The notes below the pieces were generated by a model that did no database searches, was not told the origin of the DNA, and saw only the letters and a program-made list of their open reading frames with translations. A DNA stretch of 64,000 nt, taken from assembly GCA_977017575.1 (NCBI GenBank), contig CDRNVI010000036.1, positions 62,001 to 126,000 of the forward strand. The letters are read 5' to 3'. This stretch comes from Paramoeba atlantica (lineage: Eukaryota > Discosea). Both the position numbers and the translations under genes were made by a program. Below are positions 9,113 through 20,180 of this stretch, one piece after another (position 1 is the stretch's first letter; every line of letters starts with the position of its first letter).

Positions 9113-10062
9113 ATGGTGTGTCAGGGGTGTCGTGCATTCACGTGCCGTCGGAAGCTAACTATTAGTAAGGTAGTAAAGTGGTCAGAGGCTCAATGTCGAC
9201 ACTGGTTAAAATGCCACGATCTTGTTGCAAGGAAGGTGATATGCAACAAGCGCGGTCACTCCTCTCCATTGGAAATGCGATTGAGCGACGAGAAGTGGCG
9301 GTGTACCAAAAAGTGCAAAGGGGTGTATGACATTCTTGGGCCCCTGGTTCCAGGGAATGCAAAACGCACTGCAAAGCAAGTGCTGAAATTCATTATTCTG
9401 TACTCCCGTGGCGAGCCACATGCGGTATCAGCGGAGGAGACGGGCTTAAGTGTGACGACCATGGTCTGCGCCAAGCGTTGGATTCTATGATCGGGACGAT
9501 ACACGTACTTCGAATAATTCGTCGCCATGGAACATGGACCTCCATGCAGTGCGATGAAACGTTCTCAACGAGGAAGCGGGGAGGCAACAATCGTACTCGA
9601 CATGTCAGACGTGAAGGGCCGCAAGTCGCTCAAACTATAGTTGAAACGACAAGACAAAATAAAATCTCTGAAATATTTATGGACGTTGTCCCCGATCGAA
9701 GCACATCGTCACTTATTTCAAACATCGCTCTGGCTGCGGAATCGACAACTAGGATCTGGACTGATTCCGCTCGTCATAATCTGCAACTGCAAGGTAGATA
9801 CAAGTGGGAAAAGGTGGTTCACCGACGCGAGTTGGTAACCCAAGAAGGCGTTCATACAAACACAATTGAGTCGGCTAATTCACTTGTTAAGAAGACGCTC
9901 AAGCGTGAAGGGGGTGTACTCGGTCGGGGGGATGAAAAGCGCTGCAGCCGGGTACGAGCTTTAGCTGAGAAAAGCAATGGAAAGTTGAAGATAAATGGTA
10001 ACGACGCTTTACTTCGTATGCTGAAAAATCTTCGGTATTTCTGTGAAGTTATTGATATTTAA
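9113..10062 (+). mobile_element. Merlin (IS1595/ISXO2-like) transposase, frameshifted
   Basis: Two overlapping frames (9113-9490 and 9478-10062) together give the full domain order of this superfamily. First comes a Cys-rich N-terminal part (KWRCTKKCKGVYDILGPLVPG), then a helical segment. The DDE core follows: first Asp in MQCDETF, second Asp in IWTDSARHN, a VVHR..LV segment, and Glu in HTNTIESANSLVKK. The switch of frame near 9480 needs a frameshift, so the copy is probably dead. Terminal inverted repeats were not found. Confidence 0.65.
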
Positions 10063-10300
10063 TACATACAATGTATATTAGGTATACAAAGAGGTGTGAG
10101 AGAGAAAGTCGGAAAAGCACGTGTAAAGAGAGGTGTGGCAAAATAATTGTACGAAGGACCTTTTTCCCTGCATAAATAGACGAAATTATTGAAAAATAGA
10201 AAAAAAGCGAATTCTCATTCAATTTACCCCCGAGGGTAGTTGTCTGTGCAAGCAGAATCAGAGTCCCCAGGAAAAAACAGTCGATGAAGAAGCGTCGGTA
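10063..10300. other. No gene seen
   Basis: AT-rich spacer between the Merlin relic and the first EF-1alpha unit. Confidence 0.3.
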
Positions 10301-10470
10301 TTACGTTCGGAGAGATGTTGAGCGTGGCAACCTCAACCAAGAGATACCCAATGATTCAAACTTTGTTGGATCCTTGGTAGGATCCACTATCGGCCGCCAA
10401 GATAAACATTGAAATAAGAAAACAAAACAATAAAATATGCAGTAAGGATATTTTCTCGCATATTTAACAC
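10301..10470 (-). pseudogene. Remnant of the EF-1alpha-linked LRR gene
   Basis: Between about 10360 and 10470 the DNA is nearly identical to the signal-peptide end of the LRR genes at 19248 and 33031. The homology stops after the codons for SYQGSNKV, where a stop follows. The short downstream piece reads LRR-like (VEVATLNIS) but is not continuous. The gene was truncated in this copy of the unit. Confidence 0.55.
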
Positions 10471-10767
10471 CTTTTATAGTCGTACTACGAGAATTATAAG
10501 GGAAAAAATTTCGGCCTAAAAAATATTTCAAGTTATAATTCTGACATGACAAAAATAAGCAGTCATCTAAGTGATATTTTTTTATAATGCGTATTTCATT
10601 TCCTTGACAAAAAATTGGAATAAAAAGTTTGGCTTCTTTCAGAAATAACTTTTCAATGTCTCTTGATTCTACAACTATCACGAAACTAATCTTCCAAATA
10701 ATAACGTGCTTCTTCGCCCATATTACGTGTCCCGATAAATACCACTAACACAAGACACGAAAAAGAC

Positions 10768-12120
10768 TTACTTCTTTCCTTGCGCCTTCTGCGCCGCCTT
10801 TGTCACCTTTCCGCCAGAGGGCTCTTTCTTCTGAACCTGCTTGATCACACCCACTGCCACCGTTTGTCGCATATCCCGGACAGCGAAACGGCCGAGGGGT
10901 GGGTACTCCGTGAACGTCTCCACGCACATCGGCTTCTGCGGTGTCATTCGGACCATAGCCGCGTCACCGTTCTTCACGCTCTTCGGATTCTTTTCCAGCT
11001 CCTTACCCGAGCGGCGATCGATCTTGGACTCCAATTCGGAGAACTTGCACGCAATGTGAGCCGTGTGGCAGTCCAGCACGGGAGCATAGCCTTGGGAGAT
11101 CTGACCCGGGTGATTGAGCACAATGACCTGAGCAACAAACGACTCGCATTCCTTCGGTGGGTCCTGTTTAGAGTTACCGCACACGTATCCTCGGCGAATA
11201 TCCTTTACAGATACATTTTTCACGTTGAACCCAATGTTCATGCCTGGGGTAGCCTCCGGAAGTGCCTCGTGGTGCATTTCAATGGACTTCACCTCCGTGG
11301 TCAGGTTCGTCGGAGCAAACGTGACAACGTCACCTGGGCGTAGCACACCCGTCTCCACACGGCCTACCGGCACCGTACCAATGCCGCCGATCTTGTACAC
11401 GTCCTGAAGAGGGAGACGCAGGGGTTTGTCGACGGGACGGACCGGGGCGTCAAGGTTGTCGAGCGCTTGAAGTAAAGTTGGCCCTTTGTACCACGACATG
11501 TTGGCGGACTGTTCAATCATGTTGTCGCCCATCCACCCGGAAATAGGCACGAACTGTACCTTATCCACGTTGTATCCGACTTTCTTGAGGTACATGGATA
11601 CTTCCTTCTTGATCTCATCAAAGCGGCTCTGGGAGTAGTTCACTGACTTGTCATCCATCTTGTTCACAGCTACAATCATTTGCTTTACACCCAGCGTGAA
11701 TGCGAGGAGGGCGTGCTCGCGTGTTTGGCCATCACCGCTGATGCCAGCTTCGAACTCACCCGTACCGGAAGCGATGACGAGAATAGCGGCATCGGCCTGG
11801 GAAGTTCCCGTAATCATGTTTTTAATGAAGTCACGATGTCCAGGGGCGTCGATGATCGTGAAAACGCATTTCGGGGATTCGAATTTCCACAAAGCAATAT
11901 CGATCGTAATACCACGTTCGCGTTCCGCCTTAAGCTTGTCCAGAACCCAGGCGTACTTAAATGATGCTTTACCCATTTCTGCTGCTTCTTTTTCAAACTT
12001 CTCAATCGTTCGCTTGTCGATACCGCCGCATTTGTAGATGAGGTGGCCTGTGGCAGTAGACTTTCCTGCGTCGACGTGACCGATGACAACCAGGTTAATG
12101 TGAATCTTTTCTTTACCCAT
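10768..12120 (-). CDS. EF1A: Translation elongation factor 1-alpha, copy 1
   Basis: A 450-residue GTPase that delivers aminoacyl-tRNA to the ribosome. The P-loop GHVDAGKS is at 14-21, then [13 protein letters not shown] near 91 and NKMD near 153; domains II and III are complete, ending [15 protein letters not shown]. The tail and the CGNSK.DPPKE and GKELEKNPK segments resemble kinetoplastid EF-1alpha. The protein is identical to copies 2 and 3. The stop codon sits in AAGTAAGTC, which looks like a splice donor, but the C-terminus is already complete. A LRR remnant follows downstream; the ~200 bases upstream are shared with the other copies and should hold the 5' processing signals. Confidence 0.97.
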   Translation of the reverse strand: MGKEKIHINLVVIGHVDAGKSTATGHLIYKCGGIDKRTIEKFEKEAAEMGKASFKYAWVLDKLKAERERGITIDIALWKFESPKCVFTIIDAPGHRDFIKNMITGTSQADAAILVIASGTGEFEAGISGDGQTREHALLAFTLGVKQMIVAVNKMDDKSVNYSQSRFDEIKKEVSMYLKKVGYNVDKVQFVPISGWMGDNMIEQSANMSWYKGPTLLQALDNLDAPVRPVDKPLRLPLQDVYKIGGIGTVPVGRVETGVLRPGDVVTFAPTNLTTEVKSIEMHHEALPEATPGMNIGFNVKNVSVKDIRRGYVCGNSKQDPPKECESFVAQVIVLNHPGQISQGYAPVLDCHTAHIACKFSELESKIDRRSGKELEKNPKSVKNGDAAMVRMTPQKPMCVETFTEYPPLGRFAVRDMRQTVAVGVIKQVQKKEPSGGKVTKAAQKAQGKK

Positions 12121-12325
12121 TTTGTAAAAGAAAGTATCTATGTAAGCAGGTTCTTTGAATTGGAAGCTAACAATGGTAATGCGTGTTGTAATAGGACTAC
12201 GAAAGGTATCGCGCGTACCGTCCCTTAACCTGCTAGGTGATTTATTTGTTTTGTTTAAATGATGAGGATAAGTGACGTAATATCTATACCTGCATTGAGA
12301 AGTAATAAAACTAATCCATAGAGAT

Positions 12326-12518
12326 CTACATGTAGGTCAATCTATTTTGAATCATTTAGCAACCTACATTTAGTGACCAGAAAAGTGATTTTATTTCGAA
12401 TCAAACTCTTCGGAAAATGATTATTTTAAATCACTGAAAAGTTTTCATTCGAGATCTATGTGCGATCTTTTAAGATCCATCAAATTATCATGCACAAATT
12501 AGCTTGGTCCAATACCTT
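12326..12518. repeat. 375-bp repeat family, truncated copy (R1)
   Basis: Starts at ATGTAGGTCAATCTATTTTG and ends at GCTTGGTCC. The same sequence recurs at 21742, 23387, 35522 and 38068. This copy and the one at 21742 lack the hairpin-rich 3' half. Confidence 0.75.
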
Positions 12519-12538
12519 GTATATCCAATTTATCCAAT

Positions 12539-12961
12539 ATGTCGAAAATCTCTACGAAAAAGCGTCTATTTAAATACATGTATAATGACGGACTATCCAA
12601 GCCTATTGAATGTGGAAGAGAGGTACTCCAGGGAGATATCCTTTCCCGAATGCTATTTCACCTCTCAATGGAACCGGTGCTGCGTTTCGTCCGGTCTAGC
12701 TGTCCCAAATATGGTATTACTTGGAACGACAGCGAGACGATTCTCAAAGCCTTTGCCGATGATCTTACCATTATCACAAACATTCCGAAGGAAATGCAAA
12801 ACGCTACCAATGTTCTGGTTAAAACACTTTCTTCGGTAGGAATGCGGCTTAATGTTCAAAAATGCAGGATTCAGCATATGGTAATGACGGCGGACTCAGG
12901 CTATATGACTCGGCGCCCCCAGATTCTAATCGATAGTACAAATTCTCCATATTTGCGATAA
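12539..12961 (+). mobile_element. Non-LTR reverse transcriptase fragment
   Basis: A 140-residue frame contains VLQGDILSRMLFHLSMEPVL followed by LKAFADDLTIIT and a segment ending VGMRLNVQKC. These are the fingers/palm motifs of LINE reverse transcriptases, with the catalytic FADD. It lacks both ends and is directly preceded by repeat R1. Confidence 0.65.
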
Positions 12962-13145
12962 AGGAAGCACATTCTTGTACGTTCGCTCCTGGAGCGCAAC
13001 AAGGGAAAATACTCTTCCGAAAGTTGGGTGAAATTAATGCAACTTTGGCCTTTTTTATTTCCGATTTCCGTAAAAATAAAATTGCCCCATTAATCACCTT
13101 TTTATAAGATATCTTGCTTCGCTTAAGTATTTTCGGTATTTTCTA

Positions 13146-13836
13146 ATGCCCTGTGGGGGGTGTGCCCGGTTTTCCTGCCATAAAGAGCTCACTTTGAGCA
13201 AAGTTTCTCTGTGGACTGAGGAGGATTGTGTGCAGTGGCTAGAAAGTCACAAACTAGTCGCTCAAAAAGTCGTGTGTTACAGGAAAATCCACAAAACACC
13301 TCACAGCACGAAGCGTATTGGTCAAAGTGGTGGTGCACTAAAAAGTGCAACGGAAGGTACGCTGCACTAGGCCCACTGGTACCAGGTAGAGCCCACAGAA
13401 GTGCGAAACAAGTGATAAAATATCTCATTCTTTATTTTAGAAATTTAGACCCCCCCCCAGATGGAAGTTTTCACCCCTGTATGTTCGCGGTGGACGCCAT
13501 AAGGATGCAGGAGCGGAAGTGGAATTGAGCCAGCAAACTATCGTATCATTACGACGCTGGTTAGATTCCCTTATTGCTACAGCTCATGTTCGCCGACGTG
13601 CCAGGAACCGTTCTTCCATTTCAACAATGCAATGTGATGAGACATTCTTTTCCGTACGAAAACGACACCGCGGACGACATGGTGCAAGACGTGTGCGTAA
13701 GGGTGGGACGGAGGTCACGCAGACAATAGCTCCTACCACGTCAAATAGTTATCCCAACTTTTCATGGAAATCGTTCCCGATCGAACTTCCAGTGCATTGG
13801 TCCCAAACATTTCGGAACTTGCTTCCGGAGGGCAAC
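13146..13836 (+). mobile_element. Merlin-like transposase, second broken copy
   Basis: The pieces align with the copy at 9113: LTLSKVSLWTEEDCVQWLES, then WWCTKKCNGRYAALGPLVPG, then MQCDETFFSVRKRHRGRHGA and EIVPDRTSSALVPNISEL. The frame changes several times. A fragment of a MITE end (about 13441-13488) interrupts it, and the 3' part runs into a tandem repeat, so the second Asp and the Glu of the DDE triad are missing. Confidence 0.6.
13441..13488. mobile_element. Solo MITE-end fragment inside the Merlin relic
   Basis: Contains AAATTTAGACCCCCCCCCAG and ends ...CACCCCTGTA, like the right end of the MITE at 6096-6641. No matching left end is present, so most of the insertion has been deleted. 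Confidence 0.5.
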
Positions 13837-13926
13837 ACACTTTTTATAAAGAACACACTTTTTATGAAGAACAGACTTTTAATAAAGAACACACTTTTTA
13901 TAAAGAACATACTTTTTATAAATCTT
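13837..13926. repeat. 18-bp tandem repeat, about five copies
   Basis: The unit ACACTTTTTATAAAGAAC is repeated with small changes, ending immediately before the ATG of the LINE frame at 13937. Confidence 0.8.
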
Positions 13927-13936
13927 TTATAAAAAG

Positions 13937-15023
13937 ATGGCGAATGCTTCCGGCGCGGTGAAGGGAACAGAGGCCGTTGAAATCCTTTACCGAACCAAGC
14001 GTGTTCGGGGAGTCATCTTTCGTCCGCCAGTACGGGAGGGACTTGCGAAACTTCGCCAGAGGGCGGTGCGTGCGATTTGTAAGATTGCCAAGGTTGGGGC
14101 TGTGCTTCGGGTTGTGTGGAGATATGAAACTTGTTCGAGATTTTATCTTTGGACGGGGAGAGTTGAAGAGGTGCACGTGTCATTGTTCAGGAACGAATCA
14201 TGGTCTTGTGTGCTTCGCGTTCGGTACGAGGAGCGTACGAACACAACCCTTCCTTTCCCCCCCTATCCTTCTACAGGTGTAGTTCTCTGTGCAGTTCAAG
14301 TCAGTAACCCTGCTAAAGTGGTCCGAAAGATCGTGTGTCACCGTCCTAAACCTCGGGCATTGCGTGGCATGCATGCCCAACGCGAATCGGTGAACATTCA
14401 ATGTTCCGCTGTGAAGAAGAGTACTACGGTTGGCACTCTAAACGTGACGAGCTTAAAACTTGAGGGGGGTGATGAATTTTCTATTCTTTGCTGTTCACGG
14501 CTTTGCCAGGTTCTCTCCTTTATGATAGAAAAAGGGATCGATATCTTGTGCCTTCAGGAGACGAGGTTTAAATTTTCTGAGGACGGCCTCGAGGATGGCT
14601 CACTCTACAGGCAGGTTGGCAGCCTAGGGCACTGTTTTCACATTTATCTGCAGTCTGCCACAGGTCAAGATTCTTACAACGGAATGGGCATCATTAGTTT
14701 ACGGGCGCTCGCGAAGGTGTGGAAAATAAGTGGGAGGGTTATGGGTGCTGAATACCAGCTGGAAGATGGAAAAGGCAGCTTGGTAAATGTCTATGCTCCT
14801 ACGCGAGACTCCTCTGAAGCATCACATGCGGCGTTTCTTGGTGACGTGGTTCGATCGTGTCAAGGAGGTGAAGCGAAAGCAAAACAGCGCCCTTTACTGG
14901 TTGTAGGGGACTTCAATGCATCAATTACTCTAACTAGGAATAAAATGATGGACCCCGCGGCTATATCTCAATTAAAAGGACTGATGAGTTTCATAGGGTG
15001 TAAATCTGCTCATTCACTCTGTC
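13937..15023 (+). mobile_element. APE-type LINE, N-terminal and endonuclease domains (part 1)
   Basis: An ATG-started frame of at least 360 residues. After a ~170-residue N-terminal domain comes an exonuclease-endonuclease-phosphatase fold: TTVGTLNVTSLK, GIDILCLQETRFK, YNGMGIISL, NVYAPT and LLVVGDFNAS, the standard order of an APE endonuclease that nicks the target for target-primed reverse transcription. The frame is cut at 15023 by the hAT-like element. Its continuation is found after 18447. Confidence 0.75.
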
Positions 15024-18000
15024 CATACCTTGGTGGTTCATGAACCAATGAAACTGGTTCATGAACCATGAACCAGCATCAAACCCTTGTACAGTGGTTT
15101 TCAACATACCATGTCCTTTCTCTAAAATGTGTCATTTTTGTGCGTTCTTGTTCATTTTTATAGCATTGGAGAAATATCGGCGAGCTTGTGCCAAAGATGG
15201 GGTCATTTCTCAAAAGTAAGCTTTTTTTTTCGAACTTAATAAAATAAGCACTTTTTATGGCTTGAAAAATATGACTTTTTTGGAATCTGTTTTGGTTTTC
15301 TTCAATATTTGATATACTTATATAGGAGTGTGAGGGATTATGTGTGCCTTGCTACACGCTGTACGTACATTTCGCCCCCATTTACGTGATACATATTCCT
15401 ATGGCACATAAATCAAAGGCACGTACATCGAAACGTCGAACAACTGAGGACGTTGATCCAAATCAGCCTTCTGAAAACAACTCCAACACTGCGCCAAATG
15501 AGATTTCATCAGCGAACACCATTCCTCCAGATCTAACATCGCGAAAGGCGAGACGCGATGCTACGGTCGTGTTGGAAGAAGCCTTAAGAAGCTCCCCCAC
15601 ACAAGCTCAAGCCCATGCAAAAGCTCGTAACACGCAGAACTCGCGCACTCCAATCCGGGTGCGCAAAGCGATTAGCCTCCTGTCGAGTCCTAGTGTCATA
15701 GCACAATGGGATATTGTGCTATGTAAAACATCCAATACCGAATGTGCCAACTGGCTTCGGAAAAATGAAACTTGTGAGAACACCCCCCGAGACAGCATGA
15801 ACCAGCATGTGCACCTGCAGTGTAAAACATGCAAAATTGTAACGCACACAAAAGTCCAGTCCCCTTTGAGCAATCATCAAAAGTGGTGTCGTCCACCACC
15901 ACCTGCTCTTCTCGAGAATAACATTGGGACCGTGGACACTAATTCGGGGACACCGGAAAGATTTGCACATGTGGTACTTCCTCTGCCTTTCTCAACTACT
16001 TCCTTCCCCGTATCTTCGTTCTTGAAATTTATCAAAACACATGAGCAGCACCGACCCCTTATGTCCACCGAGACAGCTATTCAAGTTCTTCCGAAAGACG
16101 CCCGTGTGCTCAAAGCAGACATGCAATACCTAGCGGAACGACTCTGGGGACCAATTAGACGAACTGTTGACGAGTATGCATTTTTTGGTCTAGCAATTGA
16201 TGCAGGCATCGACCCTGTACTCCGCGAACATGTTCTTGTAGCGGTTCTCTATGTGGGACATCATCAATGGCTAATGCCACCGATGTATCACCCGAAGTAT
16301 GGCGCTTTCAGTGGTAAGGATACCGCCGAAATTGTTATACGTGAATTGCAACACTGTTTGGAAGTAGCTCGTCTATCCAAACTGGCGTATCTCATAGTCG
16401 ATGGATGCGCAGTGAACCATGTAGCTAGGAATGAAGCGAGTGGTGTATTGCTAAAAGTATTTGAGAGCATTGTTCCTCTTGGAGATGCGGATTGGAATGA
16501 CTTTGCGACAAATTTCCAGGCTTCACATCCCCATATTGTCCTAATTCCGTGCATTGGGCATCTTCTCAACAACGTTGCGAAAGACGCATCCAAGGATTAT
16601 GAAGATACTCCTCTTTTCCAGCTACGAAAGTACTACACTCAAGCATTTCATGGCCAAGGAACTCGACGAGCGGAGTATGCTGGTGTTGCTCTTGAAGCTC
16701 GACTTACTGAGTTTGACGAAACTTCGCAGTCCGCCGAAGAAACCTTGTTCCAGTGGTATGGAATGCTTGGATCAAAGCAATTGGATGAGGCTTCAAAGGA
16801 ACAAGCACTCGCGACCTTGCGGAATGCCCTAACTTCTCCAGAGTTATCCCCATGGCACAAAAATTGCAAGATGAACTTTCGATAAATTCCAGCATGGAAG
16901 AAAAGCATGATACGCTTTGTAAAGCGCTTCCGAGTTTGCGAATGGAACTTGAGGAAGCTAAGCGTGAACGCGTACGTACGACACCTAAACTTGGTGGTGT
17001 CACGCGCTGGATAGCGGATAAATTCACGTGTATTGAGTATATATCAACAGAATTGCCAACAATGGTAAATTTGTAACCCACATAGTTAGCAAACCTACAC
17101 GCATTTCTCCTGCGTCCATATGTTCATGCTATGACATTCCCAAAGTTCCTGGCGCAGTTGACGCAATCATGTCTGAGGGGAAGGCTTTTTTAAAGCGCAT
17201 GGAACCTCTGCGTACTTCCCTAAATCTCTTTTCTGACGAGAACAACGTCGCCATTGCGACGTGTGTTGAAAGCACACTTAGAATGCTTCGTAAGGAAGGG
17301 CTTTCAAATCCTCCACTCGCCGCTGCTCTCCAGCACCACGAGAGTCGTCTCAACAAAAATCACGCAACTTCGTTTTGGAAGGACGTTCGTTGGGTAGCCC
17401 TACATTCATCATATGGACGGCACGAACGCAAAATTATGCGCCGATCACTTGTGCTCGAGCAAACGATCTTCTAAAGAATAATGTTCCCATGTTTCACTGC
17501 ACAGAGGCGGTATGGGAAACTTATGTGACACACAAAAATTACAAGTGGCCTGGAGTAGCTTGTACGGACATTGAATGGTGGGAGAAAGTAGGGCGCTACG
17601 ATTTTCCGGAAGTCTACCCTCTTGCGCAACATTATCTGTTTGTCCCGCCGGTTGTCACATATTGTGATTCTGTGCCTTCAATGACGACACACAAGTAAAA
17701 TTCTAGGCAAGCGTCCATGACTCCCGGAAACGTTTCAATGCAAATGTTTCTTTACGCCAACAGCAAGTCTGTCGCGGAACTCATGGATATGACATCCGTT
17801 CTTTAGCAATTTTTAGTATTAAGCAGCCAGGTATCAGCAACCCTGTATAGTCGTTTTAGAGCACACACCCACAGCTCTGTTTATAAAATAATAGTATTAA
17901 AATCTCTGTTTGTTTCTATCCTCTCATCGTGTCTAAGGGTTTCTGTCGTTTGCCGTGGTGTCGCGAACATGCAATGTTTAAGAGTTTTAGTAGTAAGTGA

Positions 18001-18441
18001 CCAGGGATTAGCAACCCTGTAAAACATTTTTAGAGCACACATCCACAGCTCTGTTTTCTTAATTATCCTCCCATCTTATCTAAGGGTTTCTGTGGTTTAC
18101 CCTAGTGTGGCGAACATGTAATATACAGGATCGAGGGCTAGTGACTAAATATGTATACAATATGTGTATAAACTTATGCATTACATGTACATGTAAATAT
18201 AATCTAAAATATATTTAAGTTAGTATGTATTATATTTTATTACATTCCGTTACCATGATATGCTAGTAGCAGTAGTAAGAGCTCCTTGTTCTCACCCCTT
18301 CTCTTCACCTCTTGACACCGTGCCGTACCATCAACCCTTGATCACTCCTGTTAGCACCCTCGTTAGTACTGGTTCATGAACCATTTCATGAAAACAGTGG
18401 TTCATGAAGTGGTTCATTGGTTCATGAAGCACCAAGGTATG
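15024..18441 (+). mobile_element. hAT-like DNA transposon, 3.4 kb, inserted in the LINE
   Basis: The left end CATACCTTGGTGGTTCATGA and the right end, read inward (CATACCTTGGTGCTTCATGA), are inverted repeats of about 29 bp. They are followed by several GGTTCATGAACC subterminal motifs. The sequence TCTGTC lies on both sides (15018-15023 and 18442-18447) as a target duplication; 6 bp is short for hAT, where 8 bp is usual. The LINE endonuclease resumes after the right end. Confidence 0.8.
15401..17698 (+). pseudogene. hAT-like transposase, broken frames
   Basis: The first ATG of the main frame is at 15401 and it stays open to 16885. It has a basic N-terminus, then a Cys/His region (LQCKTCKIVTH...NHQKWC) like a BED-type finger. 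The RNase-H-like core follows with FGLAIDAGIDPVLREHV, YLIVDGCAVNHVARNEASG and HIVLIPCIGHLLNNVAKDA (the hAT C..H.LN motif). Later frames 16852-17076, 17169-17474 and 17375-17698 continue it. The last ends with EWWEKVGRYDFPEVYPLAQH, the WW...P...LA dimerisation segment of hAT proteins. Splicing could join some pieces; otherwise at least two disruptions make it non-functional. Confidence 0.65.
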
Positions 18442-18447
18442 TCTGTC

Positions 18448-18830
18448 CCAGTCGGCGAAAATGGACGTGCGAGCTACCTTGCAGAGGAAAAGAAAGCCAA
18501 AAAGTTAACAGATCAGTTGAAGGGAAAAATAAAACATGAAAGACGAATGAAGTTATAAACGGGAAAGTTATAAACCGCGTAAAAAGACAATTGGACGATA
18601 TTTTAGTGGGTGATCGGTTCTCCTCCAGCGTTTGTGCCCACGAGGTTCTTAAAGCACCTATTCCTACGACGCACTGTGTCGTCATGGCAAATGTAAATAT
18701 TCAGTGGCGCACTGGGAATCGTAGGGGGGCAGGTCGGGTTCCATGGGCTCAACTGAGAGACGAAGAGCGAAGGCTTATGAAGAATTTTAAAAGCGAAAGC
18801 TCATGAAGAATTTTTGACGATACATTGTCC
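18448..18830 (+). mobile_element. APE-type LINE endonuclease, part 2 (after the hAT insertion)
   Basis: The frame KKRQLDDILVGDRFSSSV followed by PTTHCVVMANVNI matches the C-terminal part of an APE endonuclease ((I/L)D.IL...S.H..V). It lies immediately beyond the target duplication at 18442, so it is the displaced continuation of the frame broken at 15023. At least one frameshift separates it from the junction. No reverse transcriptase follows. Confidence 0.6.
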
Positions 18831-19182
18831 CTCCACTCTGGCTTTAAAGGTGCAATGTAAACGGTAATCAGCATTTATCAATATACATGTAAATATCACA
18901 ATTCTGGGCACCTTTTTTAGTTTGGGCCCCGGCTTCTCTCTCTTTGCAGAATTCATTGATGAGTTTTGCACTTTCTCTTGAGTACTCGTTTGGTTATTCA
19001 TCGCTCAACTGTTTCGTCGTCACTTTCAATTCGTATAATTCGCATGGTTGTGGGTGTGGTGTGGGTTTCGTGTGGGTGTGTAAAGGTGGTTTCTTTTCAA
19101 TTCGTATTATTGGTTCCCAAATCCTCCGGTTACTACTCCCCCTCTGACTAATTTTGATAAAGATAAATCATAATCTCAAAAA
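18831..19182. other. No gene seen
   Basis: Spacer between the LINE relic and the second LRR/EF-1alpha unit; no motif recognised. Confidence 0.3.
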
Positions 19183-19247
19183 TAGTCTCGTGTCATACTA
19201 TGCCATCCACAGAAGAGGTGCGCATCCGCGACGACAAAACACGAAAA

Positions 19248-19838
19248 CTATGCCTTCGAAATAAGAGTTTGCAAAAATCGAATAGTACATTTATGCGACA
19301 TACCATCTATTCGTCCTCTAAGTTGCACGTTCCCTTCAACATCCAAAACGGTCATAGAGGAAGGTAAGTGTGTGAAGATAACTTCACCTTCGAAATTGTT
19401 AAAGCCAAGATCCATGCAGCGCAACTGCTTTGGCAAGAAACACAACTCTACAGAACCTGAAAACATATTTTCACGAAGAGATAAATCTTCAAGTTTTGAC
19501 GGAAGAGACCGAAACGGCACTCGCCCGTCCAGATTATTCAGAATCCTTACCATTTCACAAAAAGGTCCTAAATCCAATGAAATAAGTGTGTCCGGGAGGT
19601 ACTCCCATGATGGGGTACCTGCAAGTCCGTGGCCCGACCAGATAATGTTCACAATTTCTCCTTTTTCGTTGCAATGTATGCCGACCCACTCCTCGATGGG
19701 GGTACTTTCATTCCAATGTGGTAGTAGACCTGTCACATTCGCCGTGAAACGAACTAGATCGTATACAGGAGGAAGCCGAGTACCGCTTACTTTGTTGGAT
19801 CCTTGGTAGGATACACTATCGGCCGCCAAGATAAACAT
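19248..19838 (-). CDS. Secreted LRR protein of the EF-1alpha unit, copy 2
   Basis: About 196 residues from the ATG at 19838. The cap EEWVGIHCNEKGEIVNIIW is followed by LRRs with the pattern LP..L..L.L..N.F.G, ending IRFLQTLISKA. Upstream codons in frame encode a very hydrophobic stretch (HILLFCFLIS) without an ATG. The signal peptide probably starts further upstream through splicing or a frame change, and the ATG at 19858-19900 in another frame does not fit. It is almost identical to the copy at 33031. The stop of EF-1alpha lies further upstream on the same strand, so the pair forms a repeated two-gene unit. Confidence 0.65.
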   Translation of the reverse strand: MFILAADSVSYQGSNKVSGTRLPPVYDLVRFTANVTGLLPHWNESTPIEEWVGIHCNEKGEIVNIIWSGHGLAGTPSWEYLPDTLISLDLGPFCEMVRILNNLDGRVPFRSLPSKLEDLSLRENMFSGSVELCFLPKQLRCMDLGFNNFEGEVIFTHLPSSMTVLDVEGNVQLRGRIDGMSHKCTIRFLQTLISKA

Positions 19839-20180
19839 TGAAATAAGAAAACAAAACAATAAAATATGCAGTAAGGATATTTTCTCGCATATTTAACACC
19901 TTTGATAGTCGTACTACGCAAATTATAAGAGAAAGAATTTCGGCCTAAAAAATATTTCAAGTTATAATTCTGACATGACAAAAATAAGTAATCATCTAAG
20001 TGATATTCTTTTATAATGCGTACTTCATTTCCTTGACAAAAATTTGGAATAAAAAGTTTGGTTTCTTTCAGAAATAACTTTTCAATGTCTCTTGATTCTA
20101 CAACTATCACAAAACTAATCTTCCAAATAATAACGTGCTTCTTCGCCCATATTACCACTAACACAAGACACGAAAAAGAC

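Noticed and set aside
10780-12037. Long open frames opposite EF-1alpha (129-232 codons, same in all three copies)
   Set aside because: They are antisense shadows of a strongly codon-biased gene and show no domain.
19787-20164. 125-codon minus-strand frame upstream of the LRR gene (and at 10301 and 33570)
   Set aside because: Conserved only because the DNA is duplicated. It overlaps the LRR signal-peptide codons in another frame and has no recognisable domain.
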